This document shows, in pieces, positions 1 through 7,095 of a stretch of 9,290 bases of DNA. Every line of letters begins with the position of its first letter. Position 1 is the first letter of the stretch. The notes under the pieces are model-generated. The model saw only the letters and a list, made by a program, of their open reading frames with translations. It was not told the origin of the DNA and ran no database searches. The DNA comes from SIO4C1 sp039180385 (GTDB taxonomy: Bacteria > Cyanobacteriota > Cyanobacteriia > Phormidesmidales > Phormidesmidaceae): assembly GCA_039180385.1 (NCBI GenBank), contig JBCDDJ010000259.1, positions 1-9,290 of the forward strand, read 5' to 3'. The position numbers and the translations under genes are program-made.

Positions 1-1509
1 CAAAAAGATACCCCTGAGTCCGATCGCATCACCACCCAGGCCGAAGCCGATCGCCTGGTTGACATGGCCCGTGCCAACCCCCACCAGGTTGTGACCGTCG
101 AGGGCAACATCAAACACCAATCGCCACCGCCCCCTTTCATCACCTCTACCCTGCAACAGTCCGCCGGGTCCAGGCTCCGCTTCAATCCAGACAAGACGAT
201 GAAAGTGGCTCAGTCTTTATATGAGGCTGGGCATATCACCTACATGCGCACCGATTCGGTGGTATTGTCAGCGCCCTTTCGAGCCGCCGTGCGAGACTAC
301 CTGAGTCAGCATGACCTTACCAACGTGCCGAAAAAAACGACCAAACATCGCCCTGTCAAAGGTGCCCAGACCGCCCATGAAGCGATTCGCCCAACGGATG
401 TCAACCTCACGCCGCAACAGCCAGAGGGCTCAATCTCCTCAGACGCCGCCCAGCTTTACGCGCTGATCTGGAACCGAGCCGTGGCCTCCCAATGCTGCCC
501 GGCTCGCCTGAGCAAAACACGAATTGTCACCCAATCCGGAGACGCCTTTTGGGAAGCCCGGGGTCAGGTGGTTGAGTTTGCGGGCTACACCCGCTACTGG
601 AACAACCTCAGTGCTGATTCCCAACTGCCGACCCTCCAGCAGAGCCAACCGCTCCAGCTAAAACAGGCCCAGGCAGAACAAAAGCAGACCCAGCCCCCAC
701 CCCGCTACACCGAGCCCAAACTGGTGCAGCTGATGGAACGCCAGGGTATTGGCCGTCCCAGCACCTATGCACCGACGATTAAGACACTGCGCGATCGCAC
801 CTATGTCCAGTTGGTCAAGGGTAAACTCCAGCCGACAGAATTGGGACTGACGCTAGATGCGGCGTTAGAGAAACTGCTGCCCGATTTGATCCAGCCTGCG
901 TTTACAGCGCAAATGGAGGCAGCGTTGGACGAGATCGCAACTGGCCAACAAGATTGGCAAACCTACCTCACCGGCTGGTACCGGAAGTATTTTGCCCCAG
1001 CCCTCGATCAGGCCCGGACGAAACTCAGAACGGGGGCCATTGCCACCCATACCTCACCCACAAAAAACGAAATCAAACCTCTCACCACCGCCCTACCTCA
1101 CCATCTCACCACCTCAACCGGAAACCACTCTAAATCCCAGAAGAGCAAAGTCAAGTGCCCAAAATGCGGACAGGCAATGAACAAAATTCCGTCTTGCTCC
1201 AAAAAACTCAAAGCCAAACACTTTCTCAAGTGCGATGTCCCTGGCTGCGGTACCGTGATGTTCTGGAACCCGAAACAGAAAGGGTATGAGCTGCCCTATG
1301 CCCAACGCACACCCGACCCAGAGGCTTTTACCGATTATCCCTGCCCCAGCTGTGGAGCCCTGCTAGAACGCCATCCCTACCAAAAAGACGGTAAAGCCAA
1401 GGAGATGCTGCGGTGCTCCTTGTTAGACAATCGTCGGGGCAAATGCAAGGAAGTCGCCTATTTTCAGAGTCGTGATGGCTTTTGGTCACCCAAGTTTGGC
1501 AACCTGTGA
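1..1509 (+). CDS. topA: Type IA DNA topoisomerase (TopA-like), 5'-truncated by window edge
   Basis: This enzyme relaxes negatively supercoiled DNA by cutting one strand through a phosphotyrosine link. The reading frame is open from base 1, so the N-terminal TOPRIM part lies outside the window; 502 codons are visible. Numbering from the Met at 64, the active-site block ITYMRTDS lies at residues 58-65, with catalytic Tyr60 (bases 241-243) and the neighbouring Arg62. HEAIRPTD (105-112) and the block from PPRYTEPKL to GIGRPSTY (212-235) are further classic TopA signatures. The C-terminus has two Cys-rich modules: C365/C368/C378/C390/C395 and C427/C430/C451/C461, probably zinc ribbons that bind single-stranded DNA. 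It ends without the long lysine-rich tail I associate with the main cyanobacterial TopA, so it may be a second, accessory topoisomerase; that is inference. Family assignment is firm, housekeeping versus accessory status is not. Confidence 0.93.
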   Translation, partial: QKDTPESDRITTQAEADRLVDMARANPHQVVTVEGNIKHQSPPPPFITSTLQQSAGSRLRFNPDKTMKVAQSLYEAGHITYMRTDSVVLSAPFRAAVRDYLSQHDLTNVPKKTTKHRPVKGAQTAHEAIRPTDVNLTPQQPEGSISSDAAQLYALIWNRAVASQCCPARLSKTRIVTQSGDAFWEARGQVVEFAGYTRYWNNLSADSQLPTLQQSQPLQLKQAQAEQKQTQPPPRYTEPKLVQLMERQGIGRPSTYAPTIKTLRDRTYVQLVKGKLQPTELGLTLDAALEKLLPDLIQPAFTAQMEAALDEIATGQQDWQTYLTGWYRKYFAPALDQARTKLRTGAIATHTSPTKNEIKPLTTALPHHLTTSTGNHSKSQKSKVKCPKCGQAMNKIPSCSKKLKAKHFLKCDVPGCGTVMFWNPKQKGYELPYAQRTPDPEAFTDYPCPSCGALLERHPYQKDGKAKEMLRCSLLDNRRGKCKEVAYFQSRDGFWSPKFGNL

Positions 1510-1510
1510 A

Positions 1511-1609
1511 CTATACGTGTTGTAAAAAATGATAAAGTTCATCCAAAGCAGCTCGAGGTAAAGCCAGAACCTCTAAGGCAACAGGTTCAGTCATTGGTAA
1601 AGTAGTCAT
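1511..1609 (-). pseudogene. Antitoxin-like N-terminal remnant (32 codons)
   Basis: A short frame on the minus strand reads MTTLPMTEPVALEVLALP and then RAALDELYHFLQHV before TAG. The pattern, a short variable head followed by an amphipathic helix ending in LDELYHFLQ, resembles the start of small cyanobacterial antitoxins of the DUF2281/VapB-like kind, as recalled from family knowledge. A good ribosome site, AAGG, sits 6 bases before the ATG (1616-1619). The stop falls one base from the topoisomerase stop, and no toxin gene follows, so I read it as the truncated start of a toxin-antitoxin pair whose remainder was lost. It could instead be a genuine small protein or chance; the strong ribosome site and composition argue mildly against chance. 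Confidence 0.4.
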
Positions 1610-1622
1610 CACTTACCTTAGG

Positions 1623-1647
1623 AAATCATTTACGAGAAAAATGATTT
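1623..1647. promoter_or_regulatory. Inverted repeat upstream of antitoxin-like remnant
   Basis: AAATCATT (1623-1630) and AATGATTT (1640-1647) form a perfect 8-bp inverted repeat around a 9-base spacer. It starts 14 bases upstream of the ATG of the minus-strand antitoxin-like frame. Antitoxins usually repress their own promoters through such palindromes, so an operator is plausible, but an accidental A/T-rich repeat cannot be excluded. The rest of 1610-1713 shows nothing else I can name. Confidence 0.3.
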
Positions 1648-1713
1648 TATCTTAGCGATCTCTAGCTACTGGACTGCTAAAAAGAAGCTGGACGCTCAAA
1701 ACCTTCCTTACAA

Positions 1714-2328
1714 ATGCCCATATCCTTAAAAGTCGCCATCATTGCAGCTCATTTCCTTACTTATGTCGTAGCTGCCATCAATATCTGGATCTTTTCCCGG
1801 CGTAGTGAGTTTTATACAACCGTCGTCAGGGTGCGATCGCTACCCCTCATCTACTTCGGGTTTGCCTGCTTTACCATCTCCGCCTCCTACGAAATTGCTG
1901 AACACATTGGCGATGACTGGCTGTACGAGAGTCAAATCTCTCCGCTGAATCGTCTTTTCTATACATTCATCACAGCCGGACTCTGTCTAATTGCATTGGG
2001 ACTGAGAAAATCCAGGCTCTTGGATATCTTACTCATCGCTAGCCTGCTTGCTGTGCCTCTAACCTACGGAGTAAACGGGAGCAAGAGCCTCATGCAGCTC
2101 ATTTCGCTGGTCCCAGCGATTATTTTTGTCTACAACTGGTACGTGATAATGCGAGATTGGCGGGTGTTTTTGTATTTGCTCTTTTCTAACGGACTAGCGC
2201 TCGGTTTTGGTATTGCCTTAATCGTGACTGGGCAGCAGGCATTTCATCTCTTTGTAGGACCTGCCTCTGCCATCGCCCTCTTAATTTTGGGCTACGTGGC
2301 CTGGGTAAACCCCAATAACTACTCATGA
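1714..2328 (+). CDS. Seven-helix integral membrane protein of unknown function
   Basis: I do not recognise this 204-residue protein. Hydrophobicity by eye gives seven membrane helices, near residues 5-28, 43-62, 80-98, 102-120, 125-146, 151-173 and 178-199, joined by short loops, so almost the whole chain lies in the membrane, presumably the plasma or thylakoid membrane. Polar residues that could be functional cluster at the end of helix 2 (SASYEIAEH, residues 56-64) and at His178 before helix 7. There is no retinal-lysine pattern of a rhodopsin and no transporter signature I know. The ATG at 1714 is the only start: the frame is closed by TAA at 1678-1680 and no other start codon lies between. 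No clear ribosome site precedes it. Its last 10 bases overlap the end of arfB on the other strand. Confidence 0.72.
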   Translation: MPISLKVAIIAAHFLTYVVAAINIWIFSRRSEFYTTVVRVRSLPLIYFGFACFTISASYEIAEHIGDDWLYESQISPLNRLFYTFITAGLCLIALGLRKSRLLDILLIASLLAVPLTYGVNGSKSLMQLISLVPAIIFVYNWYVIMRDWRVFLYLLFSNGLALGFGIALIVTGQQAFHLFVGPASAIALLILGYVAWVNPNNYS

Positions 2329-2732
2329 ATATTGCGTCGGAGGGCTTTGATTTGGCTGCGTTTGGCTTTACTATCAAGACGCTTTTTTTTAGCACTTTTT
2401 GAAGGCTTGGTCGGTTTGCGCTTCTTGGGGGTCACCGTGACGCTTTGGAGCAGAGCCTTGAGCCGGTTGAGGGCATCTTCTCTATTTTGCAGCTGGGTAC
2501 GGTGCTGCTGGGCCTTGATGATGATGACACCGTCTTTGGTAATGCGGCTGTCTTTGAGTTTGAGTAGGCGCTCTTTGTAGAGGGGCGAAAGCGAGGACGC
2601 CTTGATGTCAAATTGCAAGTGAATAGCACTGGCAACTTTATTAACGTTCTGACCGCCCGCGCCTTGGGCGCGAACAGCGCTCAGTTCGATTTCGCTAAGG
2701 GGGATAGCAGTGCGCTTCGTGATTTGTAGCAT
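2319..2732 (-). CDS. arfB: Alternative ribosome-rescue factor ArfB (YaeJ/ICT1-type peptidyl-tRNA hydrolase)
   Basis: ArfB enters ribosomes stalled on broken mRNA and hydrolyses the peptidyl-tRNA, freeing the ribosome. The 137-residue length is typical. The catalytic GGQ lies at residues 26-28 inside RAQGAGGQNVNKVAS, the hallmark of class I release-factor-like hydrolases, and the chain lacks codon-recognition domains. From about residue 102 the tail is very rich in Lys and Arg (PKKRKPTKPSKSAKKKR and on), as expected for the extension that threads into the empty mRNA channel. The ATG at 2732 gives the usual N-terminus (a short strand before PLSEIELSAVRAQGAGGQ). The ribosome site is weak. It converges on, and overlaps by 10 bases, the membrane-protein gene. 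No frameshift or missing key residue is visible. Confidence 0.95.
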   Translation of the reverse strand: MLQITKRTAIPLSEIELSAVRAQGAGGQNVNKVASAIHLQFDIKASSLSPLYKERLLKLKDSRITKDGVIIIKAQQHRTQLQNREDALNRLKALLQSVTVTPKKRKPTKPSKSAKKKRLDSKAKRSQIKALRRNIHE

Positions 2733-2769
2733 GGATTGAGTCTGATCTTCTGACTACACCATAGCCAGC

Positions 2770-2799
2770 ATTGAGCATTGGGGACAGCCTTTGCTCAAT
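2770..2799. repeat. 8-bp inverted repeat between GST gene and arfB
   Basis: ATTGAGCA (2770-2777) and TGCTCAAT (2792-2799) are perfectly complementary around a 14-base spacer. The repeat lies downstream of the GST stop and about 38 bases upstream of the arfB start, both genes on the minus strand. No T-run follows on the minus strand, so it is not a standard intrinsic terminator. It could be an operator, or an RNA hairpin in the arfB leader. Nothing else is recognised in 2733-2905. Confidence 0.35.
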
Positions 2800-2905
2800 C
2801 CTAGCTGAAAGGGGCCATACCTTTAATGGCTTCAGAAGGGGCTGACGCAATGCGTGTTTGCAACGGTTTTAGAGTGCCTGCCACAAAAGTTGTTAGTGGT
2901 GTTTG

Positions 2906-3544
2906 TTAAGCCAAGGGTGTGTCAACAAACTCCAGCAGTTTTTCAGCCTCGTCAGACAAGTCAGCCAGAGCTGGGTATTGTGAGGGGGTGATCACCTCGG
3001 GAATCATAAACTGTGTAAAGCGCCAGGCGACACAGGTAGTAATGTCAGGCTGCATGAGACTATCTGTCAATAGCCAGGGATCTCTTTGGGTTGCGGCTTG
3101 TTCAAGCAAATCATAGGCAGCACTCAGCTGACGACTGACGCGATCCAGCCAGGGCTGGTGTTGTTTCTCGGTTGGGCGCAGGGTGCGCTCATAGACAATT
3201 TGGACGGTTTTGTCACAGGCTCCAAGGGCCAGCCCGACCAGACGCAACGCCTTTTGATGCTGGGGGTTGCCTGCTGGCATCAGGGTTTTGTCAGGGCCTG
3301 CGATCTCATCAATGTATTCCAAAATCAGGGTGGAGTCTAACAGCACCGTACCGTCATCACAGACCAGGGTCGGAGCTTTGACCAGGGGATTGATTTGGCT
3401 GAATTCTTCAAAATCACGAAACACTGAAAGAGACTTGTGCTCATAGGGAACACCCAGCCGCTTTAAAGAAATGGCTACACGCCGAACGTAGGGTGAATCG
3501 AGCATACCAATGAGCTGCATAGAAGAGGTTGCCAGAAACAACAT
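2906..3544 (-). CDS. Glutathione S-transferase family protein
   Basis: This is a cytosolic GST-fold protein that would conjugate or exchange glutathione on an unknown substrate. Residues 9-90 form the thioredoxin-like half: MQLIGMLDSPYVRRV (9-23) carries Ser17 in the position of the catalytic Ser/Tyr, APTL (57-60) holds the cis-proline Pro58, and D70-S71 is the glutathione-binding acid-serine pair. The all-helical second half runs from about 95 to 205. The overall pattern is close to E. coli YibF, so the substrate stays unknown. The true start may be Met9 (base 3520), because the family usually begins with M-x-L at that point; the first eight residues have no counterpart and neither start has a strong ribosome site. 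It stands alone on the minus strand after a terminator. Confidence 0.88.
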   Translation of the reverse strand: MLFLATSSMQLIGMLDSPYVRRVAISLKRLGVPYEHKSLSVFRDFEEFSQINPLVKAPTLVCDDGTVLLDSTLILEYIDEIAGPDKTLMPAGNPQHQKALRLVGLALGACDKTVQIVYERTLRPTEKQHQPWLDRVSRQLSAAYDLLEQAATQRDPWLLTDSLMQPDITTCVAWRFTQFMIPEVITPSQYPALADLSDEAEKLLEFVDTPLA

Positions 3545-3611
3545 CTCATTCTAGCGTTGCTTTTCGGGCTAAATAGGTAAGTTAGTAAACTTTTAGATTT
3601 AGATGCGATCG

Positions 3612-3657
3612 CAAAAAGAAAAGGCAAAAGAGAGCCGTATACCCCTTTCGCCTTTTC
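3612..3657 (-). terminator. Intrinsic-type terminator after the SLH-protein gene
   Basis: On the minus strand GAAAAGGC (3657-3650) pairs with GCCTTTTC (3625-3618); the stem continues after one mismatch with four more pairs (3646-3648/3627-3629 and 3645/3630). The stem is followed at once by TTTTT (3617-3613) and a HIP1 octamer. It begins 14 bases after the stop of the SLH-protein gene, so it most likely ends that transcript and isolates the GST gene. Confidence 0.65.
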
Positions 3658-3670
3658 CCCTTTCCCCGCT

Positions 3671-4918
3671 CTACTGCACAGACACCACCTCAAAGGTGTC
3701 GCCTACCTGCAAATCAAGCTGATCGGGGTCAATCACAATCACCGCATTCTGCGAAGTGGCATTCCCCCCGCCTGTGATCACATCTCCGACAACATCGCCC
3801 AGGTCACGATTGCCCAGCAGGTCACCCAAAATTGACCGCGCCGCTGCTGTGACCAAAGACCCCTGGATATCGTCGGAGCGCACTTCGCGACTGGCGGCAA
3901 CCGGGTCAGATTCGGCCCGAATAGCATAGGTTTGATTGCCCACTGTTAGCCGATCTGCTACAAATTTGGCCGCATTGATGTCGGCCCCTTGAATCGTCAC
4001 GGGCACAATCCGGCCCTGGACGGTACTCCCTGATGGAATCAAGGTTTGACCGTTCCCGTTATTGATCGGAGTTGCCACCTCCAGGGCCATGACGACGGTT
4101 TGGCCAGGAGCCACAACAATATCAACAGAGCTGCCAGCAGTATTGGGATAGCGCAAATCAAAAACCGTGCCGCTGCTGACACTCAAAGGTGAAGCTTGGT
4201 TGGGCTGGGTGCCATAACCGACGATATAGTTGTTGGCTGATGAGCCCGTGGCAATCTGAGGCAGTTTCCCCTGGGATACCATCGCCTGATATACAAAGGC
4301 AGCCACGTCAGCCCGGGTGGCGACCCGCTGGGGGTTGAGTAAATCAATGTTGGGGTAGTTGACCACCATCGTCTGTTGAGTGGCAGCGGCGACGGGGGAG
4401 AGCGCATAGTCTGGGATTTGCCCCTGATCGCGGAAGGTACTCAAGGTGTTAGAGACCGAGCCGCTGGCACTAAAGTTAAGACCATTGGCGAGAGATACCA
4501 GCGCCTGTACCCGTGGAATCGCTTGCTCAGGTTGAAATCGACCATCGGGGTAGCCAGTCAAAAAGCCGGTTCTATTCGCATTTTGAATCGCGCTTTGAGC
4601 CCAGTACCCAGTTGGAATGTCAGAAAAGTTGCGAGCTGAGTTGGTGGCAGGTTGCTCAAACGCTTTTTGCACAATGGCGGCAAACTGAGCACGGGTGACG
4701 GGCTGATCGGGCCTAAAGGAGCCATCGGGGAAACCAGCGATGATGTCTTCTTCGGCAAGCCTTTGGATGAAGGGACGGGCCCAGTAGCTGGTCGTGATAT
4801 CAGAAAAGTTGGTTTGCTGAGCTGTGGCAGGCAGGGCATAGATCAAGGGCGCAGCAGCACCGGCTAACGTACCGAGTGCAGCGAGGGTAGCCCCGCTCGA
4901 TCTTACAAAGCTGGACAT
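3671..4918 (-). CDS. Secreted SLH-domain envelope protein with C-terminal beta-rich domain
   Basis: This 415-residue exported protein probably attaches to the cell wall or outer envelope. Residues 1-34 are a signal peptide (Arg6, a hydrophobic Ala/Leu/Gly stretch, cleavage near PATAQQ). Three S-layer homology repeats follow: 37-88 (FSDITTSYWA, then GFPDGSFRPDQPVTRAQFA), 98-146 (FSDIPTGYWA, then GYPDGRFQPEQAIPRVQAL) and a diverged third at about 160-213 (NPQRVATRADVAAFVYQ). A low-complexity link leads to a beta-rich region at about 250-415 with IPSGSTVQGRIVPV (294-307), which recalls the TrbI/DotG-like barrel of secretion proteins; that comparison is by eye. The ribosome site AAGGA (4928-4932) lies 9 bases before the ATG. 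The gene is alone, with its own terminator. It is too short for, and lacks the porin barrel of, the SLH-OprB porins. Confidence 0.88.
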   Translation of the reverse strand: MSSFVRSSGATLAALGTLAGAAAPLIYALPATAQQTNFSDITTSYWARPFIQRLAEEDIIAGFPDGSFRPDQPVTRAQFAAIVQKAFEQPATNSARNFSDIPTGYWAQSAIQNANRTGFLTGYPDGRFQPEQAIPRVQALVSLANGLNFSASGSVSNTLSTFRDQGQIPDYALSPVAAATQQTMVVNYPNIDLLNPQRVATRADVAAFVYQAMVSQGKLPQIATGSSANNYIVGYGTQPNQASPLSVSSGTVFDLRYPNTAGSSVDIVVAPGQTVVMALEVATPINNGNGQTLIPSGSTVQGRIVPVTIQGADINAAKFVADRLTVGNQTYAIRAESDPVAASREVRSDDIQGSLVTAAARSILGDLLGNRDLGDVVGDVITGGGNATSQNAVIVIDPDQLDLQVGDTFEVVSVQ

Positions 4919-5012
4919 ATTGATGAATCCTTAACTGTGATAATTAACAGAGTTTGGATAGATGCGTGCGGGGGTGTTAATAGTTTCGACAATCCTAAGC
5001 AGGAGCATGATG

Positions 5013-5040
5013 GGTCTGAAAACAAGACAGACCAGTTTTT
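5013..5040 (+). terminator. Hairpin with T-run on the + strand, antisense to the SLH-gene leader
   Basis: GGTCTG (5013-5018) and CAGACC (5028-5033) form a perfect 6-bp stem around a 9-base loop, followed on the + strand by AGTTTTT (5034-5040). This has the form of an intrinsic terminator, yet no gene is transcribed on the + strand here. On the minus strand it lies in the spacer between crtL and the SLH-protein gene and has no T-run. It may stop antisense transcripts or act as a leader hairpin. Apart from it, 4919-5141 shows only the SLH-gene ribosome site. Confidence 0.3.
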
Positions 5041-5141
5041 GATTTGACACTCAGATGTAGGTTGGACCTTGCTTGATTTCGAGCGCCCTCATTCCTTCGA
5101 AAGAAAGTAGCTCTAATAGGCTTAAATCTGAAATCTTTAGG

Positions 5142-6368
5142 TTAGGACGCTCTCAACGCGTGCCACAACAACAGACTGTCAGTACCCGCTGATTTTATCA
5201 GACCGCCTCGGACTGAGTTGGGGGCTTTGCCAAAGAGATTAAGCATCGCTGCGATGAGTTCTGGGGTTGAGAGAGTATTGGCTAAGAACCCAGACCATTG
5301 CGACTGGGGCAATTTGAAAAAGGTATCAAAGAAGCGACACAGCTGGGGGGGGTCAAATCGAATCAGGGTCTCGAGCCCAAACTGATAAATGTAATGCTTG
5401 CGCACTTGCTCGGGGGACCACAGCACCTGCCAGGCAGCTTTGGCGACCTCGCTGGGGGTGGCGTTTGAGCCCTCTAGGGCGGTTGCGATCGCACCTGCCA
5501 CCCCCGGAGCCCGCCGCAGCAAGGCCCCCACCATATATCCTGTGGCCGGATGTACCATACTCGCCGCCCCACCAAACCCGACCACGGCCTGTTGCAAATT
5601 GGGCAGCGGCAGATTCATCGGAAACAAACAATATTCTTCATGGTGAATCTCTTGCACCTGCACCCCTCGATGGGCCAGTCGCTTTTGCAAACGGTTCTTT
5701 AGGGACTCAAAAGAGACAGATGGGCTATGAGCTAGAGAAGTCTCTTCGACGAAGTACACATCGTCGCCAAAGTCCATCGCATAGAGAAAGGTGGGGGGCT
5801 GGGATTGTTCTTTATGAGAGAGATAATCAGCACGATAGTCCATGAGAATAAATTGCCCAGGGCGGACCGGCGGCGAGGAGAAGCGACCGACAATGCCGTA
5901 GGCGGCTTGGAAGGCAACATCTTTTTTGGGGGGGCGTTGCACCAAGGCAGGCTTGTGGCCAGTGGCATCAATGACGATGTGCGATCGCAACTCTTCCCCG
6001 CTCTGCGTCATGACCAGGGAATGGCTGGCAAAATGCTGTACTTTTACCGCCTGACCCTGATGCCAGCTCACCGACTCACCCTGGCTTAGCAAATAAGCCT
6101 GCAACTTATGCTTATCGAATAGGCCATAGGCGCGATTCATCGCCATTTCGTCTGGGCCAAAGTAGCCGCTACAGTCGGTCCAACGGTGCTCTAGCAGGTC
6201 GCTCAGCTCTAGCGCCTCTAGCTCGTCGCACCAGATGCCATAGGTATTGGACCATTCGGCATCAGGGCTGGTGGGCGATAGGCCCTGCACTTTGAGCCCC
6301 GCCTGGGTAAGGGCAGCGGCGATAGCCAGCCCCGCTGGGCCAGATCCGATTACCAATGCGTCATACAT
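5142..6368 (-). CDS. crtL: Lycopene cyclase (CrtL-type, FAD/NAD(P)-dependent)
   Basis: Lycopene cyclase closes the end rings of lycopene, giving beta- (or epsilon-) ionone rings on the way to carotenes and xanthophylls, and acts at the membrane. The 408-residue length is normal for cyanobacterial CrtL. The N-terminus carries the dinucleotide fold VIGSGPAGLAIAAAL (6-20). NTYGIWCDEL (41-50), IDATGHKPA (133-141), FVEETSL (206-212, the F-x-E-E-T motif needed for catalysis) and VHPATGYMVGALLRRAP (272-288) are all family blocks. Whether it makes beta or epsilon rings cannot be settled from these motifs; beta is the usual cyanobacterial activity. The start is sure: GGAGG (6380-6384) inside the end of the preceding gene lies 11 bases before the ATG, so the two genes are probably co-transcribed. 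Confidence 0.95.
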   Translation of the reverse strand: MYDALVIGSGPAGLAIAAALTQAGLKVQGLSPTSPDAEWSNTYGIWCDELEALELSDLLEHRWTDCSGYFGPDEMAMNRAYGLFDKHKLQAYLLSQGESVSWHQGQAVKVQHFASHSLVMTQSGEELRSHIVIDATGHKPALVQRPPKKDVAFQAAYGIVGRFSSPPVRPGQFILMDYRADYLSHKEQSQPPTFLYAMDFGDDVYFVEETSLAHSPSVSFESLKNRLQKRLAHRGVQVQEIHHEEYCLFPMNLPLPNLQQAVVGFGGAASMVHPATGYMVGALLRRAPGVAGAIATALEGSNATPSEVAKAAWQVLWSPEQVRKHYIYQFGLETLIRFDPPQLCRFFDTFFKLPQSQWSGFLANTLSTPELIAAMLNLFGKAPNSVRGGLIKSAGTDSLLLWHALRAS

Positions 6369-6374
6369 CGCAAT

Positions 6375-6980
6375 TTATCCCTCCAAAATGCCTACCAACA
6401 CCCTAACCAAATCCTCAACGTCGTCGGGTACCTGATAACCGCCAATATCCTGGGTAATTTGCTTGGCCTTGCTATCCAGAATGCCAAACACCCAAAAGCT
6501 ACCCATGGTGACAGCGCCATAGATTTCCTGGGGGGAGTCATCTGCCATTGAGAGGGCAATCATCTCCACCGCTAGCTGGGTAAACCCTCGGGTAAGATCA
6601 TCGCGTTTGGCCTCAACCACTACCACCTGATGCCGAGATCGAATCAAGTAATCTAAGCTCCCTTGCAGCCAGTTATTGACTTTTAGGGAGTACTCAAATC
6701 GCAAGATTTGATGGCAAATGGTAGCCACTCGGGTCAGGATTGGCGCAACCAGGACTTCGCGCTTGGCGCTTTCGCTGGTGAGTTGTACGTAGGGTAGCGT
6801 TTCTTCGATCTGGGCTTGTAGAGTATCGAGCCCGGTCAAAGGCTTGTTTGTTTTGGGCAAATTCAAGCGTGCCTGAGCATAGCCATAGCCAAATTCTGCC
6901 AAGATTTCATCCGTATCGTTCGGCAACTCAAAATAAGACCGAAACGTATAGTTTGCGTCCTTATTTAAGATTTTGAGCAT
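6375..6980 (-). CDS. PD-(D/E)XK nuclease-superfamily-like hypothetical protein upstream of crtL
   Basis: This 201-residue soluble protein has no name I can give. Its middle carries the PD-(D/E)XK arrangement: Asp110 in GSLDYLI (108-114), then a hydrophobic strand with E123-x-K125 in VVVVEAKRDD (119-128), and Gln135 in the following helix (GFTQLAVEM). Glu75 in an earlier helix may be the further acidic residue. These nucleases cut DNA or RNA with a metal ion, but many cyanobacterial stand-alone members are uncharacterised, so activity is only an inference. The spacing looks intact, with no missing key residue. The ribosome site GAGGGAG (6988-6994) is 7 bases before the ATG. It lies first in a unit with crtL, 6 bases apart, and after the broken XRE gene on the same strand. 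Confidence 0.75.
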   Translation of the reverse strand: MLKILNKDANYTFRSYFELPNDTDEILAEFGYGYAQARLNLPKTNKPLTGLDTLQAQIEETLPYVQLTSESAKREVLVAPILTRVATICHQILRFEYSLKVNNWLQGSLDYLIRSRHQVVVVEAKRDDLTRGFTQLAVEMIALSMADDSPQEIYGAVTMGSFWVFGILDSKAKQITQDIGGYQVPDDVEDLVRVLVGILEG

Positions 6981-7095
6981 GGGGCTACTCCCTCAACAGC
7001 GTATACAGCCTACGCATCATAGTTACCGCCTCAAAATAGATAGCCGAGGACTTTTCTATTATTGCTGCTTTAACCGCATTCAGGAAAATTTCAAC

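Noticed and set aside
1714..2328. Microbial rhodopsin
   Set aside because: Seven helices are present, but there is no retinal-binding Lys in the last helix and no rhodopsin motif.
2332..2580. 82-codon + strand frame opposite arfB
   Set aside because: Leu/Arg/Ser-rich translation opposite the basic tail of arfB; no ribosome site and no family features.
4376..4867. Overlapping + strand frames opposite the SLH-protein gene
   Set aside because: They lie opposite well-formed SLH repeats and a signal peptide, and have no family pattern.
5044..5049. TTGACA as a + strand promoter -35 box
   Set aside because: No -10-like hexamer at suitable spacing and no + strand gene downstream.
5465..5845. 126-codon open frame on the + strand inside crtL
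   Set aside because: It is antisense to clear crtL coding sequence, is rich in Pro/Arg low-complexity residues and matches no family; a shadow of codon bias.
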